The notes: generated from the letters alone by a model not told the origin. Shown: positions 1 to 7,127, numbered from the stretch's first letter. The stretch: 32,360 nucleotides of DNA from Laceyella putida (GCF_042665195.1 NZ_JBHTBW010000001.1:1-32360); one strand, 5' to 3'. Numbers and translations are program-made.

Positions 1-126
1 CCGCCACGGTCCGGCGCCCGTTGCGCGTACGCGAAGTGGTGGATCCACACCAAGTACCGCTGGGGACTGACCCTGCAGTCGTCAGAGAAGTCCGCGCTAC
101 AGAGCATGCTGAACACCTGCTCTTAC
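1..126 (+). CDS. C-terminal fragment of an HNH-type (DUF1524-like) secreted protein, 5' end outside window
   Basis: An open frame runs from the first base to a TGA at 124-126 and would give about 41 residues. The residues read C-A-Y-A-K-W-W-I, then a Trp-Gly-Leu-Thr stretch, then S-S-E-K-S-A-L and a terminal Cys. This pattern of two cysteines around a Trp and Ser-Glu-Lys helix resembles the tail of actinomycete HNH/DUF1524 family secreted nucleases. That is my recollection of the family, not a search result. Base composition is strongly GC-rich, unlike the AT-rich sequence after about 460. Only the C-terminus is present, so no catalytic motif is visible and function cannot be confirmed. Confidence 0.45.
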
Positions 127-200
127 TGAGCCCGTTCGCACGTCTGCAAATACTACCAACTGACCGTTCAATCATCCAACCCGAGAAGGGAGTCACTCGT

Positions 201-443
201 ATGGAAGAGAAGTCATCAATCTTCACCGCAACCCACGGTGTGATGACCGCTGAGGTCGGCGTGATCAGCGGGGAGCTTGAACTGCGCACCACCTGCGATC
301 ACGACGGCACCCTCACGCTCGCCATCACGTATGTCGGCGCCGAGGAGTGGTACACGCTGCCTGGTGAGGACTACCGCCTGCACGATCCGCGTGACCACGA
401 GGTCGTCCACCGCATGCTGGTCACCGTGTTAGAGCGCCCTTGA
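201..443 (+). CDS. Small hypothetical protein, actinomycete-like
   Basis: This is an 80-residue protein starting at ATG 201, with an AGAAGGGAG ribosome binding site just upstream. Starts further 5' lack such a site. It is acidic, with a predicted beta-rich middle (G-E-L-E-L-R-T-T, then L-T-L-A-I-T-Y) and a C-terminal H-D-P-R-D-H segment. Codon third positions are mostly G or C. I do not recognise a named family, but the composition and style match streptomycete hypothetical proteins. It follows the HNH-like tail after 74 bases and could be a partner gene, which is conjecture. GC content falls sharply within about 30 bases after its stop, which marks a junction. Confidence 0.6.
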   Translation: MEEKSSIFTATHGVMTAEVGVISGELELRTTCDHDGTLTLAITYVGAEEWYTLPGEDYRLHDPRDHEVVHRMLVTVLERP

Positions 444-683
444 GACGACTGACCTCGCCGTGCTCCCCTTCCACCTGTATAAGGAAAGAAAAAAAGAAAA
501 GAAACAAAAAAGTTCCCTTCGTTTTGCGGTTCCCGTTTTTGGATCGGTGACAGTTGCAGAAAAATAAAAGGGTTTACCCTTATCGGTGGCATTGTGTTTC
601 GTGAATTTGCGAAACACAATGCGAAACACAGCAAAATCTACGGTGCCAATGTTGCTCTTAGGGTCAAAATAGCCTATTAAAAG

Positions 684-718
684 ACGCTCGCCGGATCGCA
701 CCGGGAGCGTTTTGTTTT
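684..718. terminator. Bidirectional hairpin terminator
   Basis: ACGCTC at 684-689 pairs with GAGCGT at 705-710, extended inward by CCGG with CCGG. On the plus side it is followed by TTTTGTTTT. On the minus side it is followed by CTTTTAATA, so it can serve the minus-strand gene ending at 720. The 446-683 interval holds no gene I can support, only purine-rich AT sequence and low-quality frames. Confidence 0.65.
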
Positions 719-719
719 A

Positions 720-1349
720 TCAGTCCCACCAGTTGTTCTTACTCCCAAGTGTTCCAACAAGTACAACGTAGAAAGCAATTGTAGCAAGGGATGACAAAAA
801 ATAGACACCCGAAATCAAACTCTTAGAGTAGTTAGGAATGATTAATTCAAAGAGATCATTGATCAATATTAGTGAGACTATGAGTGTTACAAGTCCGATG
901 AATAGCATGAATAAGATAAGCGCCTGTTGAACGCCTTTTTTGTTTTCTATCAGCCAGTATTTAAAATCCTCAACGGAGATGAGCGAGAAATCCCGGATAG
1001 TTCTTGTCAACTCGCCCCATGCGGTGACGACAGGGCGTTTTTCTCGTTGGAACCATTGTGATTTTTGGTTTTGTGGGCCTTGAACATTGTATCCATTCTG
1101 GAGCGAATCGAATTTGTTGATCCACTCTATTTCCTTTTGGTCGAGTTCGTCTCTCTTGCAGATTTCGAGTATTTCCAAAGTGAATTGTTCAGGCCCAAAC
1201 TTGTCGAAGTCTTCTTGTAATTTCTTGGAATGATGATTTCCTTTTTCTAATGCGGCCAAATGCTGCTTAAAACGGTTTTGAATGTGAATGCTTTGCCCAA
1301 CATATACTTTGCGATTAGCCTTGTTTCTGATGGCGTAGATTCCCATCAT
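720..1349 (-). CDS. GIY-YIG domain protein with C-terminal membrane segments
   Basis: About 209 residues. The N-terminal ~95 residues are a GIY-YIG module: the GIY motif is at the very start (M-G-I-Y-A-I), the YVGQS form of YIG lies about 15 residues later, the R of N-R-F-K-Q-H follows, and a C-terminal E-x-E-W-I-N-K-F completes the domain. The C-terminal third holds two hydrophobic helices (ALILFMLFIGLVTLIV and a later LSSLATIAFYVVLVG), so the enzyme is probably membrane tethered, which is unusual. The start chosen is the ATG 12 bases after AGGAGG; an ATG touching the AGGAGG would add four residues. The leader is nearly identical to that of the next gene upstream, so the two are paralogues. 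GIY-YIG domains cut DNA in homing endonucleases and repair proteins; the substrate here is unknown. Confidence 0.75.
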   Translation of the reverse strand: MMGIYAIRNKANRKVYVGQSIHIQNRFKQHLAALEKGNHHSKKLQEDFDKFGPEQFTLEILEICKRDELDQKEIEWINKFDSLQNGYNVQGPQNQKSQWFQREKRPVVTAWGELTRTIRDFSLISVEDFKYWLIENKKGVQQALILFMLFIGLVTLIVSLILINDLFELIIPNYSKSLISGVYFLSSLATIAFYVVLVGTLGSKNNWWD

Positions 1350-1384
1350 AGCTGTAATCATCCTCCTGTAGTCTGGCTCATCAG

Positions 1385-1475
1385 TAGGAAGGCGACCAAC
1401 CCTTCCTAGACGGGAGACGCTTCTCCCGTTTCGCCTCCAACACCCCCGGATCGCCAGGGCGTCTTTTTGTTTATG
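1385..1475. other. Cluster of three stem-loops between the two GIY-YIG genes
   Basis: Three consecutive inverted repeats are visible: AGGAAGG 1387-1393 with CCTTCCT 1402-1408; ACGGGAGA 1410-1417 with TCTCCCGT 1422-1429; and a CCC/GGG stem around 1443-1462 followed on the plus strand by TTTTTGTTT. They lie between the stop of the 1471-2169 gene and the start of the 720-1349 gene. They may terminate the first or control the second. Confidence 0.5.
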
Positions 1476-2169
1476 ATGCTTTGTTGATTTCCAGCTTCTC
1501 TTCTAACTCTTTAAGCGCTTTGCGTGCAACGGTCTGACAAACCTTTGCTCCTCTTTCTATTTTTACTCGTCCAGGAAGCTTGCCATTTTGGTTGTAGTAT
1601 TTAAGAGCCCATCTTTTTGCTCGTTTTATGTTTTTGTCTCGGAGTTTCTTCTTAGGAAGTTTCTTTTCAGGGTGTTCCTTTTCATGTTGTGTTTTTGTTA
1701 ATTCCTCCACTTCTGACTTTGTTAGTGGATTATTGATTGATATTGCGCTTCTGACTAAGTTCCCTATTTGGTTCATTAGTTGCTCGTTGTTTCCAATGAT
1801 GCTTACCTCCTTCTCTGTCATATCTGGTGGGAGGGGGATAAATATTCCTGACCTCTTTTTTACTTTGATTAATTGAACACGATCACTAACACCATTGAAT
1901 TTGACATTATAAACAGCATTTAAGGAGTTTAACTTATCAATCCACTCTTGCTCTTTGACATCCAGTTGATCTTCTTCACACAATTCCAAGATTTTAAGAA
2001 TGAAATTTTGAATAGCCATTTGATTAAAAGCCCTTTGTAACTTGTGTGAGTGGTGCTCACCCTTCTCTAACATGTTCATATGTTGTTGGAACCGGCTTAT
2101 GATATTCTTGCTTTGCCCAACATAACATTCACCTGTGACTACATTCTCAATCGCATAGATCCCCATCAT
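1471..2169 (-). CDS. GIY-YIG domain protein with basic helix-turn-helix-like tail
   Basis: About 232 residues. The N-terminal ~95 residues form a GIY-YIG module (M-G-I-Y-A-I, then Y-V-G-Q-S-K, then R-F-Q-Q-H, then E-Q-E-W-I-D-K-L). The middle is a linker. The last ~60 residues are highly basic (KKLPKKKLRDKNIKRAKRW) and end in a segment that looks like a small helix-turn-helix: A-L-K-Y-Y-N-Q-N-G-K-L-P-G-R followed by A-R-K-A-L-K-E-L. A similar segment ends the neighbouring 2238-3758 protein, so both may bind DNA on the same replicon. The start is the ATG nine bases after AGGAGG. Likely a DNA endonuclease with its own DNA-binding tail; the target is not known. Confidence 0.75.
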   Translation of the reverse strand: MMGIYAIENVVTGECYVGQSKNIISRFQQHMNMLEKGEHHSHKLQRAFNQMAIQNFILKILELCEEDQLDVKEQEWIDKLNSLNAVYNVKFNGVSDRVQLIKVKKRSGIFIPLPPDMTEKEVSIIGNNEQLMNQIGNLVRSAISINNPLTKSEVEELTKTQHEKEHPEKKLPKKKLRDKNIKRAKRWALKYYNQNGKLPGRVKIERGAKVCQTVARKALKELEEKLEINKAS

Positions 2170-2204
2170 AGATGTCATCCTCCTGTAGTCGACTCATTAG
2201 TAGA

Positions 2205-2236
2205 ACGCCCCCGTGGATCACGGAGGCGTCTTTTTA
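2205..2236 (+). terminator. Strong GC hairpin with T-tract on the plus strand
   Basis: ACGCCCCCGTG 2205-2215 pairs with CACGGAGGCGT 2219-2229 around a 3-base loop, followed by CTTTTTATTT on the plus strand. It lies just past the stop of the minus-strand gene 2238-3758, but its T-tract faces the other way. On the minus strand the hairpin is preceded by A-rich sequence. Confidence 0.6.
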
Positions 2237-2237
2237 T

Positions 2238-3758
2238 TTAATTCGCTTTTTTCTTTTTAGGATTCAACTGGTTCAACACTTTGCGCGAGAGCCATTCGGA
2301 ACAAGGTGCCTCATCTTTCAGTTCCCGGATGCTTGGATACGTCCCGCCTTTTTCCGCGAACATTCTCAAAGCGACTTTTTTGATTTCCTCCAGATCCGTG
2401 AGGAGTTCCTGATCCCCCTGTGAGGATTTGTTGCGAGTCCTTTTCTGCAAGGAATATTTTTTTGTGTGTGAGGCCGATTTTTTGTGAGACGTTTTTTGTG
2501 TGTGAGACGCTTCTTGTGAGGTGTGAGAATCGACCGCTGTGTGAGAATTTTCTTCCTGTGAGGTGTGAGAATCCTCAAGTGTGAGAACATCCTTTTGTGA
2601 GGATTTTTCCTCCTCTTGTGAGGACTCCTCAAGCTGTGAGTCTTCCTCCTTTTGTGAGGAATTCGGAACATTTGTCTTGCTGTGAGAATTGCTCGATTGT
2701 GAGAATTCCGATTCGTCGGTATCCGCTTGAATCAAGGCTTCTGTGCTGTGAGTGATTTCTTCTTGTGAGGATTTTTCCTCTTCGATTTCGGAGTGAGACT
2801 CTTTATTCTGTGAGGGAATTTCCTCATCGTTTTGCTGTGAGAGATCCTCATGTGCGAGGACTTCCTGTGAGAATTTTTCCTCTGTGAGAGGAGAAGATTC
2901 TCTTACAGTTTTGTGTGAGGTGTGAGAACCTGAGACTGTTTCTTCGGGTGTGTGAGCGAATGTTTGAGATGACCTTTGTGAGAAATTTTCTTCTGTGTGA
3001 GACTTTCTGTGTGTGAGATCCTCAAGCTCTGCCTGTTCGGTTTGTTCATGTTTATTTTGATCTGAAAGAACCTCTTCTCTCTTCTTCTGCACGTACTGTT
3101 CAATGACCGTTTTTACCTCATCCATTGACAACTGATTTCGCCGGATGAACTCATTGAAATTTACCTCTTCTTTGTTCTCTACAATAAACCTATAAGCGAG
3201 AATTCCCTCACCAATCAGCACCAGAATCGGAACTACAGAGCCGATGATCCGCCCTTCTAAAGTTGGTGCCATCCCTTGGAAATTTGACCACCAAACAAAA
3301 GCGAGTCCCACAAAGAACCCTAGAATAGTGAAACTCAAACCTAACCACTCGATGAAACCACGTGGAATTTTCTTTTTCATCAGGAACCCAGTCAGAGTAG
3401 CTGCCGATCCGATGAAGATAACCTCAAACATCAGCACTCCTACGTATTCCAAACCGTGAGTTGCTCCGACTTTCCTCATTCGTTCGATGGAATGAGCAAC
3501 GGAAAAAACAACCGAGCCGGCGAGAACAATAAAGATACTTGCTTCCACAAGTAATCCGACAACAAAAGCAACCAGTCGTTTTATAGCCCAGTAAATACCG
3601 TTAATCAAATTCAGGATTAACGGGACAAAATCGCCAAAGAAATATCCGATTCCATACAGACTGAGGACAATGGGATTGGGTACTCTTTTATGCCCAGGAT
3701 AATACCCTTCGAGGTATCGATTTCTTGCGTTTTGTTGCCATTCGTGATACCATTTCAT
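2238..3758 (-). CDS. Polytopic membrane protein with low-complexity Ser/His/Gln tail and C-terminal HTH-like segment
   Basis: About 506 residues, started at ATG 3758 with AAGGAG 12 bases upstream (a TTG directly touching AAGGAG is an alternative). The first ~200 residues hold about five hydrophobic segments (for example ASIFIVLAGSVVF, YVGVLMFEVIFIGSAATL, GLSFTILGFFVGLAFVW, IIGSVVPILVLIGEGILA). This layout recalls the DUF2637 membrane proteins of actinomycete plasmids, though I cannot confirm membership. Residues ~235-440 are a hydrophilic region built from short S-H-T, S-S-Q and S-Q-E units. The last ~55 residues look like a winged-helix module (A-L-R-M-F-A-E-K-G-G-T-Y-P-S-I-R-E-L) similar to the tail of the GIY-YIG protein next door. 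A membrane anchor joined by a spacer to a DNA-binding tail suggests a role in plasmid positioning or transfer; that is inference. Confidence 0.7.
   Translation of the reverse strand: MKWYHEWQQNARNRYLEGYYPGHKRVPNPIVLSLYGIGYFFGDFVPLILNLINGIYWAIKRLVAFVVGLLVEASIFIVLAGSVVFSVAHSIERMRKVGATHGLEYVGVLMFEVIFIGSAATLTGFLMKKKIPRGFIEWLGLSFTILGFFVGLAFVWWSNFQGMAPTLEGRIIGSVVPILVLIGEGILAYRFIVENKEEVNFNEFIRRNQLSMDEVKTVIEQYVQKKREEVLSDQNKHEQTEQAELEDLTHRKSHTEENFSQRSSQTFAHTPEETVSGSHTSHKTVRESSPLTEEKFSQEVLAHEDLSQQNDEEIPSQNKESHSEIEEEKSSQEEITHSTEALIQADTDESEFSQSSNSHSKTNVPNSSQKEEDSQLEESSQEEEKSSQKDVLTLEDSHTSQEENSHTAVDSHTSQEASHTQKTSHKKSASHTKKYSLQKRTRNKSSQGDQELLTDLEEIKKVALRMFAEKGGTYPSIRELKDEAPCSEWLSRKVLNQLNPKKKKAN
2419..3019. 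repeat. Dispersed TGTGAG hexamer, about 28 copies within the 2238-3758 gene
   Basis: By hand count the plus strand carries about 28 exact TGTGAG hexamers in 600 bases, roughly one per 21 bases and unevenly spaced. Read on the coding (minus) strand as CTCACA, the hexamer occurs in all three codon frames, giving Ser-His, Ser-Gln or Leu-Thr. Near-misses such as TGTGCGAG and AGTGAG are also present. Confidence 0.85.
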
Positions 3759-3792
3759 CGTTTCAATCAACTCCTTCTGTGGTGTTGGTTTA

Positions 3793-3827
3793 GCCTTGGG
3801 TGATGTACGGATCGCCCAGGGCTTTTC
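3793..3827 (+). terminator. Hairpin between two minus-strand genes
   Basis: GCCTTGGG 3793-3800 pairs, with one wobble, with CCCAGGGC 3815-3822, followed by TTTTCG on the plus strand. Position and polarity resemble the hairpins at 684-710, 1443-1462 and 2205-2229. Confidence 0.45.
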
Positions 3828-3833
3828 GCGTTG

Positions 3834-4028
3834 TTAGTCTTTTTTGGCTATGAGGTTTTCGAGCTCGATGATAATTAACTCCATTTCTCTGATCGCTCCC
3901 TCGAGTTCCCACTTGAACGCATCTTCCGTAGTCTCTTCCTTTTGCCGCTTTTTCAACTCCTTTCTAGATTTCAAAACATTGATGTATTCAATAAATCGCT
4001 TGCTTCTGATATGACTAGGAACTGTCAT
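3834..4028 (-). CDS. Small charged coiled-coil protein
   Basis: 64 residues from ATG 4028 with an ideal AAGGAGG site. The sequence is rich in Lys, Arg and Glu, with heptad-like hydrophobics in its second half (A-I-R-E-M-E-L-I-I-I-E-L-E-N-L-I), which predicts a C-terminal amphipathic helix or coiled coil. I do not recognise a family. It is divergent from parA across a 276-base region holding a large dyad, and is the first gene of the minus-strand block 3834 to 720. A small plasmid regulator or partition accessory is possible. Confidence 0.65.
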   Translation of the reverse strand: MTVPSHIRSKRFIEYINVLKSRKELKKRQKEETTEDAFKWELEGAIREMELIIIELENLIAKKD

Positions 4029-4041
4029 GTTTGTTCCTCCT

Positions 4042-4094
4042 TTTAACTCTTCTTGTTAACTATTGTATCCAATAGGAAACAAGAAGTCAACTAT
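4042..4094. promoter_or_regulatory. Extended dyad (operator or centromere candidate) between the small gene and parA
   Basis: CTTCTTGTT at 4049-4057 is inverted as AACAAGAAG at 4078-4086. Inside it CTATTG 4060-4065 is inverted as CAATAG 4070-4075 around a TATC centre. The outer bases (TTAACT and GTCAA) continue the symmetry, giving arms of about 20 bases. It lies directly upstream of the ribosome binding site of the 3834-4028 gene and about 220 bases upstream of parA. Sites of this kind are commonly bound by RHH partition partners, so the 5065-5868 protein is a candidate ligand. Confidence 0.6.
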
Positions 4095-4304
4095 AATTCA
4101 GAAAATATAGATGATATTTTCACATGTGATTTTGCATGCAAAAACACAATCGATTACATTTTCGTGTGTGCATCCAGTTCATATTTTGTTTTTATTTGCA
4201 AATTCGTATCTGTAATTGAATCAGTAATCGCTTATGATTGTAAAGGGGTGGAGCAAAACATCGAGAAAAGGATATGGAAATAAGTTGAAGGAGGAAAACA
4301 TCGA

Positions 4305-5078
4305 ATGGGAATTACGATTAGTTTTGGGTTGCAAAAAGGCGGTGTGGGCAAGACAACAACAACGGCCATCACAGCTTACCTTTTAGCGAAAAATCACAAG
4401 GTCCTCGCAATTGATTTCGATAGCCAGGGCAATCTCACACAGATGTTGACGACGGAAGACGTCTATCAGTTTACTGGAAAGACGATTTTGGAAGCTATAC
4501 AGGAGAAAAATGCGGAGCCGTACATTGTGGAAGTGAACGAAAATCTTCACCTTCTTCCTGCTGAGGATCTTCTCGCGCTCCTCCCCAACAAGTTGGTTGA
4601 GCTGTATTCGGACAGAAAGGATCAACTTGCTTCACTTCGGAATCTCTTGGCACCGATTAGAGACCGCTATGATTACATATTGGTTGACCTGCCGCCGAAC
4701 GTGGGGGATCACACACTGTGCGGTCTTGTCGCCTCTGATTATGCTGTTGTGGTCATGCAAACAGAGCCGTTTGCTTTTAACGCTCTGGAACGGTACTTGG
4801 AAACGATGGAGCTGGCCCAAGAGATGTCAAACCCAGATCTCCGCTTAGCCGGAATCCTCACCTGCTTAATGAACCAGCAAACCAGTATTGACAATGCAAT
4901 CCGGCTTCAAGCAGTAGAAGACTATGAAACGTTGGTGTTTGAAACTGTTATCAAGCGCAAAGCACGGATCAAGGAGTTTTCGCTTGAAGGAATTCAAGAT
5001 CGCACCAAAGCGGATCGCGATGCGCTCGAACAGTATCAATCATTTGTTGAGGAGTTGTTAGCCCGTGTCAAAGCTTGA
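4305..5078 (+). CDS. parA: ParA-family partition ATPase
   Basis: 257 residues from ATG 4305 with AAGGAGG upstream. The deviant Walker A motif K-G-G-V-G-K-T-T-T is at residues ~11-19, Walker A' is I-D-F-D-S-Q-G-N at ~38-45, and Walker B is Y-I-L-V-D-L-P-P-N at ~123-131. This is the ParA/Soj/MinD fold without the long N-terminal HTH of type Ia ParAs, so it is type Ib-like. Such ATPases form ATP-dependent dimers on nucleoid DNA and move or segregate plasmids with a small DNA-binding partner. The 3' end overlaps the next gene by 14 bases, indicating translational coupling in one operon, closed by the terminator at 5890-5914. It supports a plasmid or partitioned island. Confidence 0.93.
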   Translation: MGITISFGLQKGGVGKTTTTAITAYLLAKNHKVLAIDFDSQGNLTQMLTTEDVYQFTGKTILEAIQEKNAEPYIVEVNENLHLLPAEDLLALLPNKLVELYSDRKDQLASLRNLLAPIRDRYDYILVDLPPNVGDHTLCGLVASDYAVVVMQTEPFAFNALERYLETMELAQEMSNPDLRLAGILTCLMNQQTSIDNAIRLQAVEDYETLVFETVIKRKARIKEFSLEGIQDRTKADRDALEQYQSFVEELLARVKA

Positions 5079-5868
5079 TCGGTTAAAAAAATTGACCGCT
5101 GCTCGATCAAAAGAAGAGCCAAAAGGCAAAGATGCAAAAGCACAATTACTTTCAAATCCTTTTTCAGAAACAAAAGTAGAAACAGCAGCGACTGCACAAT
5201 TGGAAGCACAAGCGGAAACTGAATCAAAAACTGAATCTGAAGTAAAAACACTTCAGCAAGCGGAAACGAAAACAAAAGCAAAGTCACAAGCGAAATCGAA
5301 AACGAAATCGAAACAACAAACACAACCAATTCAGGAATCGGAACCGAAAACAGAATCAAATTCAATTTCACAAACGGAACAGAAAGCACAACAGCAAACA
5401 GAACAGGAATCGCAACAGATTCATATTACTGAATCGAAACCGGAACCGAAATTGGAATTGGTTTCGCAATATGAACCACAAACGGAATCAAATGCAATTA
5501 CGCAATCATTTCCGCATGCAGAACAGCAAGCGAAATCACAAACGAAAGAGGAATCGGAAATGAAAATGAATACAAAAGTGGAAACTATTTCGCAGTCGAT
5601 TTCGGAAATACAACCTGAAACAAAAACGGATCAGCAAATGGAAACGAAAGCTGATCCGGCTGCTGAATTGTTTTCACTTGCGAAACGTGGTTCAGGAAAG
5701 TTGAAAATGGAAGATATCCGTAAGCGCCGGACGTATTGGCTCACAGATGAGGAGATAGAGATGATCGACAAGCTTGCTGAAATGACCGGAAAAGACAAAT
5801 ATGAGGTTGTTGGATTGGCGGTTCAATCGATGTATTACCGACTGCTAAGTGAACTGAAAAAAAATTAA
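5065..5868 (+). CDS. ParA partner with long Gln/Lys/Glu-rich linker and C-terminal ribbon-helix-helix-like domain
   Basis: 267 residues from GTG 5065, with GAGGAG about ten bases upstream inside parA. Residues ~1-20 are a basic start (M-S-K-L-D-R-L-K-K-L) likely to contact ParA. Residues ~45-205 are a low-complexity tract of Gln, Thr, Ser, Glu and Lys. The last ~55 residues (R-R-T-Y-W-L-T-D-E-E-I-E-M-I-D-K-L-A then D-K-Y-E-V-V-G-L-A-V) match the strand-helix-helix pattern of RHH DNA-binding proteins. A short ParA-activating N-terminus plus an RHH centromere binder is the usual type Ib arrangement, but the 160-residue linker is exceptional. Unlike the tail in 2238-3758, its repeated CGRAA words stay in one codon frame, so here the low complexity is at protein level. 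Confidence 0.75.
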   Translation: MSKLDRLKKLTAARSKEEPKGKDAKAQLLSNPFSETKVETAATAQLEAQAETESKTESEVKTLQQAETKTKAKSQAKSKTKSKQQTQPIQESEPKTESNSISQTEQKAQQQTEQESQQIHITESKPEPKLELVSQYEPQTESNAITQSFPHAEQQAKSQTKEESEMKMNTKVETISQSISEIQPETKTDQQMETKADPAAELFSLAKRGSGKLKMEDIRKRRTYWLTDEEIEMIDKLAEMTGKDKYEVVGLAVQSMYYRLLSELKKN

Positions 5869-5889
5869 GCCAGGTGGGATCATTCTTTT

Positions 5890-5921
5890 AACCCATGTTC
5901 TGCGAACATGGGTTATTACTT
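5890..5921 (+). terminator. Terminator of the parA operon
   Basis: AACCCATGTTC 5890-5900 pairs perfectly with GAACATGGGTT 5904-5914 around TGC, followed by ATTACTTAT. It lies 22 bases after the stop of the RHH partner. Confidence 0.75.
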
Positions 5922-6065
5922 ATATGTCAAGAGATGATAATATAAAGTGGTAGTTTAAAGGTATCAACACAATTGTCTCTTTATTTTAGTTGGGGTAATA
6001 CCACATCACCATCAAGATAAGATCTCTTTATATCCCCAAAACGAAAAAAATACATCCTTTCTACA

Positions 6066-6120
6066 AGATAGCCCAGGGCACTTTGTTTCTTGCTTGATGA
6101 GCATGTTGGGCTATCTCTTT
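6066..6120 (+). terminator. Long-loop hairpin in a gene-free stretch
   Basis: AGATAGCCCA 6066-6075 pairs with TGGGCTATCT 6107-6116, with a 31-base loop and CTTT after it. The 5922-6130 interval has no gene I can support; this is its only clear structure. Confidence 0.45.
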
Positions 6121-6130
6121 AAGGCCGTTT

Positions 6131-6171
6131 AAAAAAACAAAGAACCCCTGTCGGACGACAGAGGTTCTTTG
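6131..6171 (-). terminator. Terminator of the ferritin-like gene
   Basis: A 17-base stem (one mismatch) spans 6136-6173 around a short GGAC loop. On the minus strand it is followed by seven T residues (6131-6137 read in reverse). It overlaps the stop codon of the 6172-6675 gene. Confidence 0.8.
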
Positions 6172-6675
6172 TTATGTGTGCTTGCACCTGCAGCGGCAAT
6201 GTTTTGTCCAGAAATAAAGGAACCAGACGGCATGGTTTTGTTCGTCGTGGGCGGCTCGGGTGAACGCTTTTTTGATGGCGGGGTCCCGGGCTTTGTCGGC
6301 GATATCGAAATAAAAGTCTACTGTTTTCTGTTCGTCTTTCAGGGCGAATTCCAGTCCTTCCTTGTAGTCATCCGGACAGGGTTCCGCCGTGATCTGAGGT
6401 TGCTGCCCGGTCAGACGGACGTAGATCTGATTAAATTCCCGGTAATGGTTGATCTCGTCCTGACGAATCTCCATGATCTGTCGCCGCTCTTCCTCAGTGG
6501 GAGCCAACCGGGACAATTTCTTGTAACAGGCAATCGCGTTGTATTGACCGCTGATCGCCTTGGCAATGTCTTCGATCAAATTTGGGTCTTCCCCGGAGTC
6601 TCCCCATTCTCCCAATGTGTAGGCCCGCATTGATCCAGGATGCCAAATCGATGGACGATAAACATAGGGATACAT
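6172..6675 (-). CDS. Ferritin-like domain protein (spore-former type)
   Basis: 167 residues from ATG 6675, with GGGGAG about 12 bases upstream. After a Tyr/Pro-rich start (M-Y-P-Y-V-Y-R-P) come four predicted helices with ferritin-like metal-ligand patterns: E near Q-Y-N-A-I-A-C-Y, then R-Q-D-E-I-N-H-Y-R-E-F, then F-A-L-K-D-E-Q-K-T-V, then A-A-H-D-E-Q-N-H-A. The two E/D-x2-H type motifs (D-E-I-N-H and D-E-Q-N-H) are the diagnostic ones. It ends in a Cys/Lys-rich tail. Such proteins are common in Bacillales, some with spores; the substrate is unknown. A paralogue is carried by the transposon at 28114-28560. Confidence 0.75.
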   Translation of the reverse strand: MYPYVYRPSIWHPGSMRAYTLGEWGDSGEDPNLIEDIAKAISGQYNAIACYKKLSRLAPTEEERRQIMEIRQDEINHYREFNQIYVRLTGQQPQITAEPCPDDYKEGLEFALKDEQKTVDFYFDIADKARDPAIKKAFTRAAHDEQNHAVWFLYFWTKHCRCRCKHT

Positions 6676-6769
6676 TTAGATCATCACTCCCCGTTATCTA
6701 GATGTCAGGATAGTATATGGTCGAATACACTGGGGCGTACTAAGGTTTATGAAAGAAGGATACTCCGAT

Positions 6770-7071
6770 CATCCCTCATTGGGGTAAACGGACATCGCCA
6801 TCCTATTTTTCAGATTCCTGACTCATTGATGGATCATTATCCTGGAGCAGGTGGCTCTGGCCATACAGCGGGTGTCAAAATTCAATTGGAATATGATCTA
6901 CATAGTGGTCAATTTCTAAACCTACAAGTAGGCCCTGGAAAAGAAAATGATAAGACCTTTGGTACCCCCTTTGTTGATAAATTTCAGTCCAGTAAATTCG
7001 ACAAAAAATGGAAATTCTTCTCTAATAATACGACAAAAGCCGTAAAGAAACTATGCAATGGTATTGCTTAG
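6770..7071 (+). pseudogene. IS4-type transposase fragment
   Basis: The frame through 6770-6965 encodes F-Q-I-P-D-S-L-M-D-H-Y-P-G-A-G-G, then A-G-V-K-I-Q-L-E-Y-D-L-H-S-G-Q-F, then V-G-P-G-K-E-N-D-K. This is the segment around the first catalytic Asp in IS4-family DDE transposases. The Asp that should precede F-Q-I-P is not in this frame, and neither the N-terminal third nor the C-terminal catalytic region is present. The last ~35 codons no longer look like a transposase. A hairpin (AAAGCCGTAA near 7037 with TTACGGCT near 7076) closes the fragment. Confidence 0.7.
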
Positions 7072-7127
7072 TTCTTACGGCTCTTTTAAATGGATGGATA
7101 TAATTAAGAGTCAAAGTCGGTTACATA

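Noticed and set aside
429..701. Minus-strand ORF of 90 codons
   Set aside because: It spans the GC-rich/AT-rich junction and a terminator, has no ribosome binding site, and contains a low-complexity Phe/Ser stretch.
4053..4283. Plus-strand ORF of 76 codons upstream of parA
   Set aside because: No ribosome binding site, starts inside the dyad, and composition looks non-coding.
6169..6633. Plus-strand ORF of 154 codons
   Set aside because: It is the antisense shadow of the ferritin-like gene, which has a good start, terminator and motifs.
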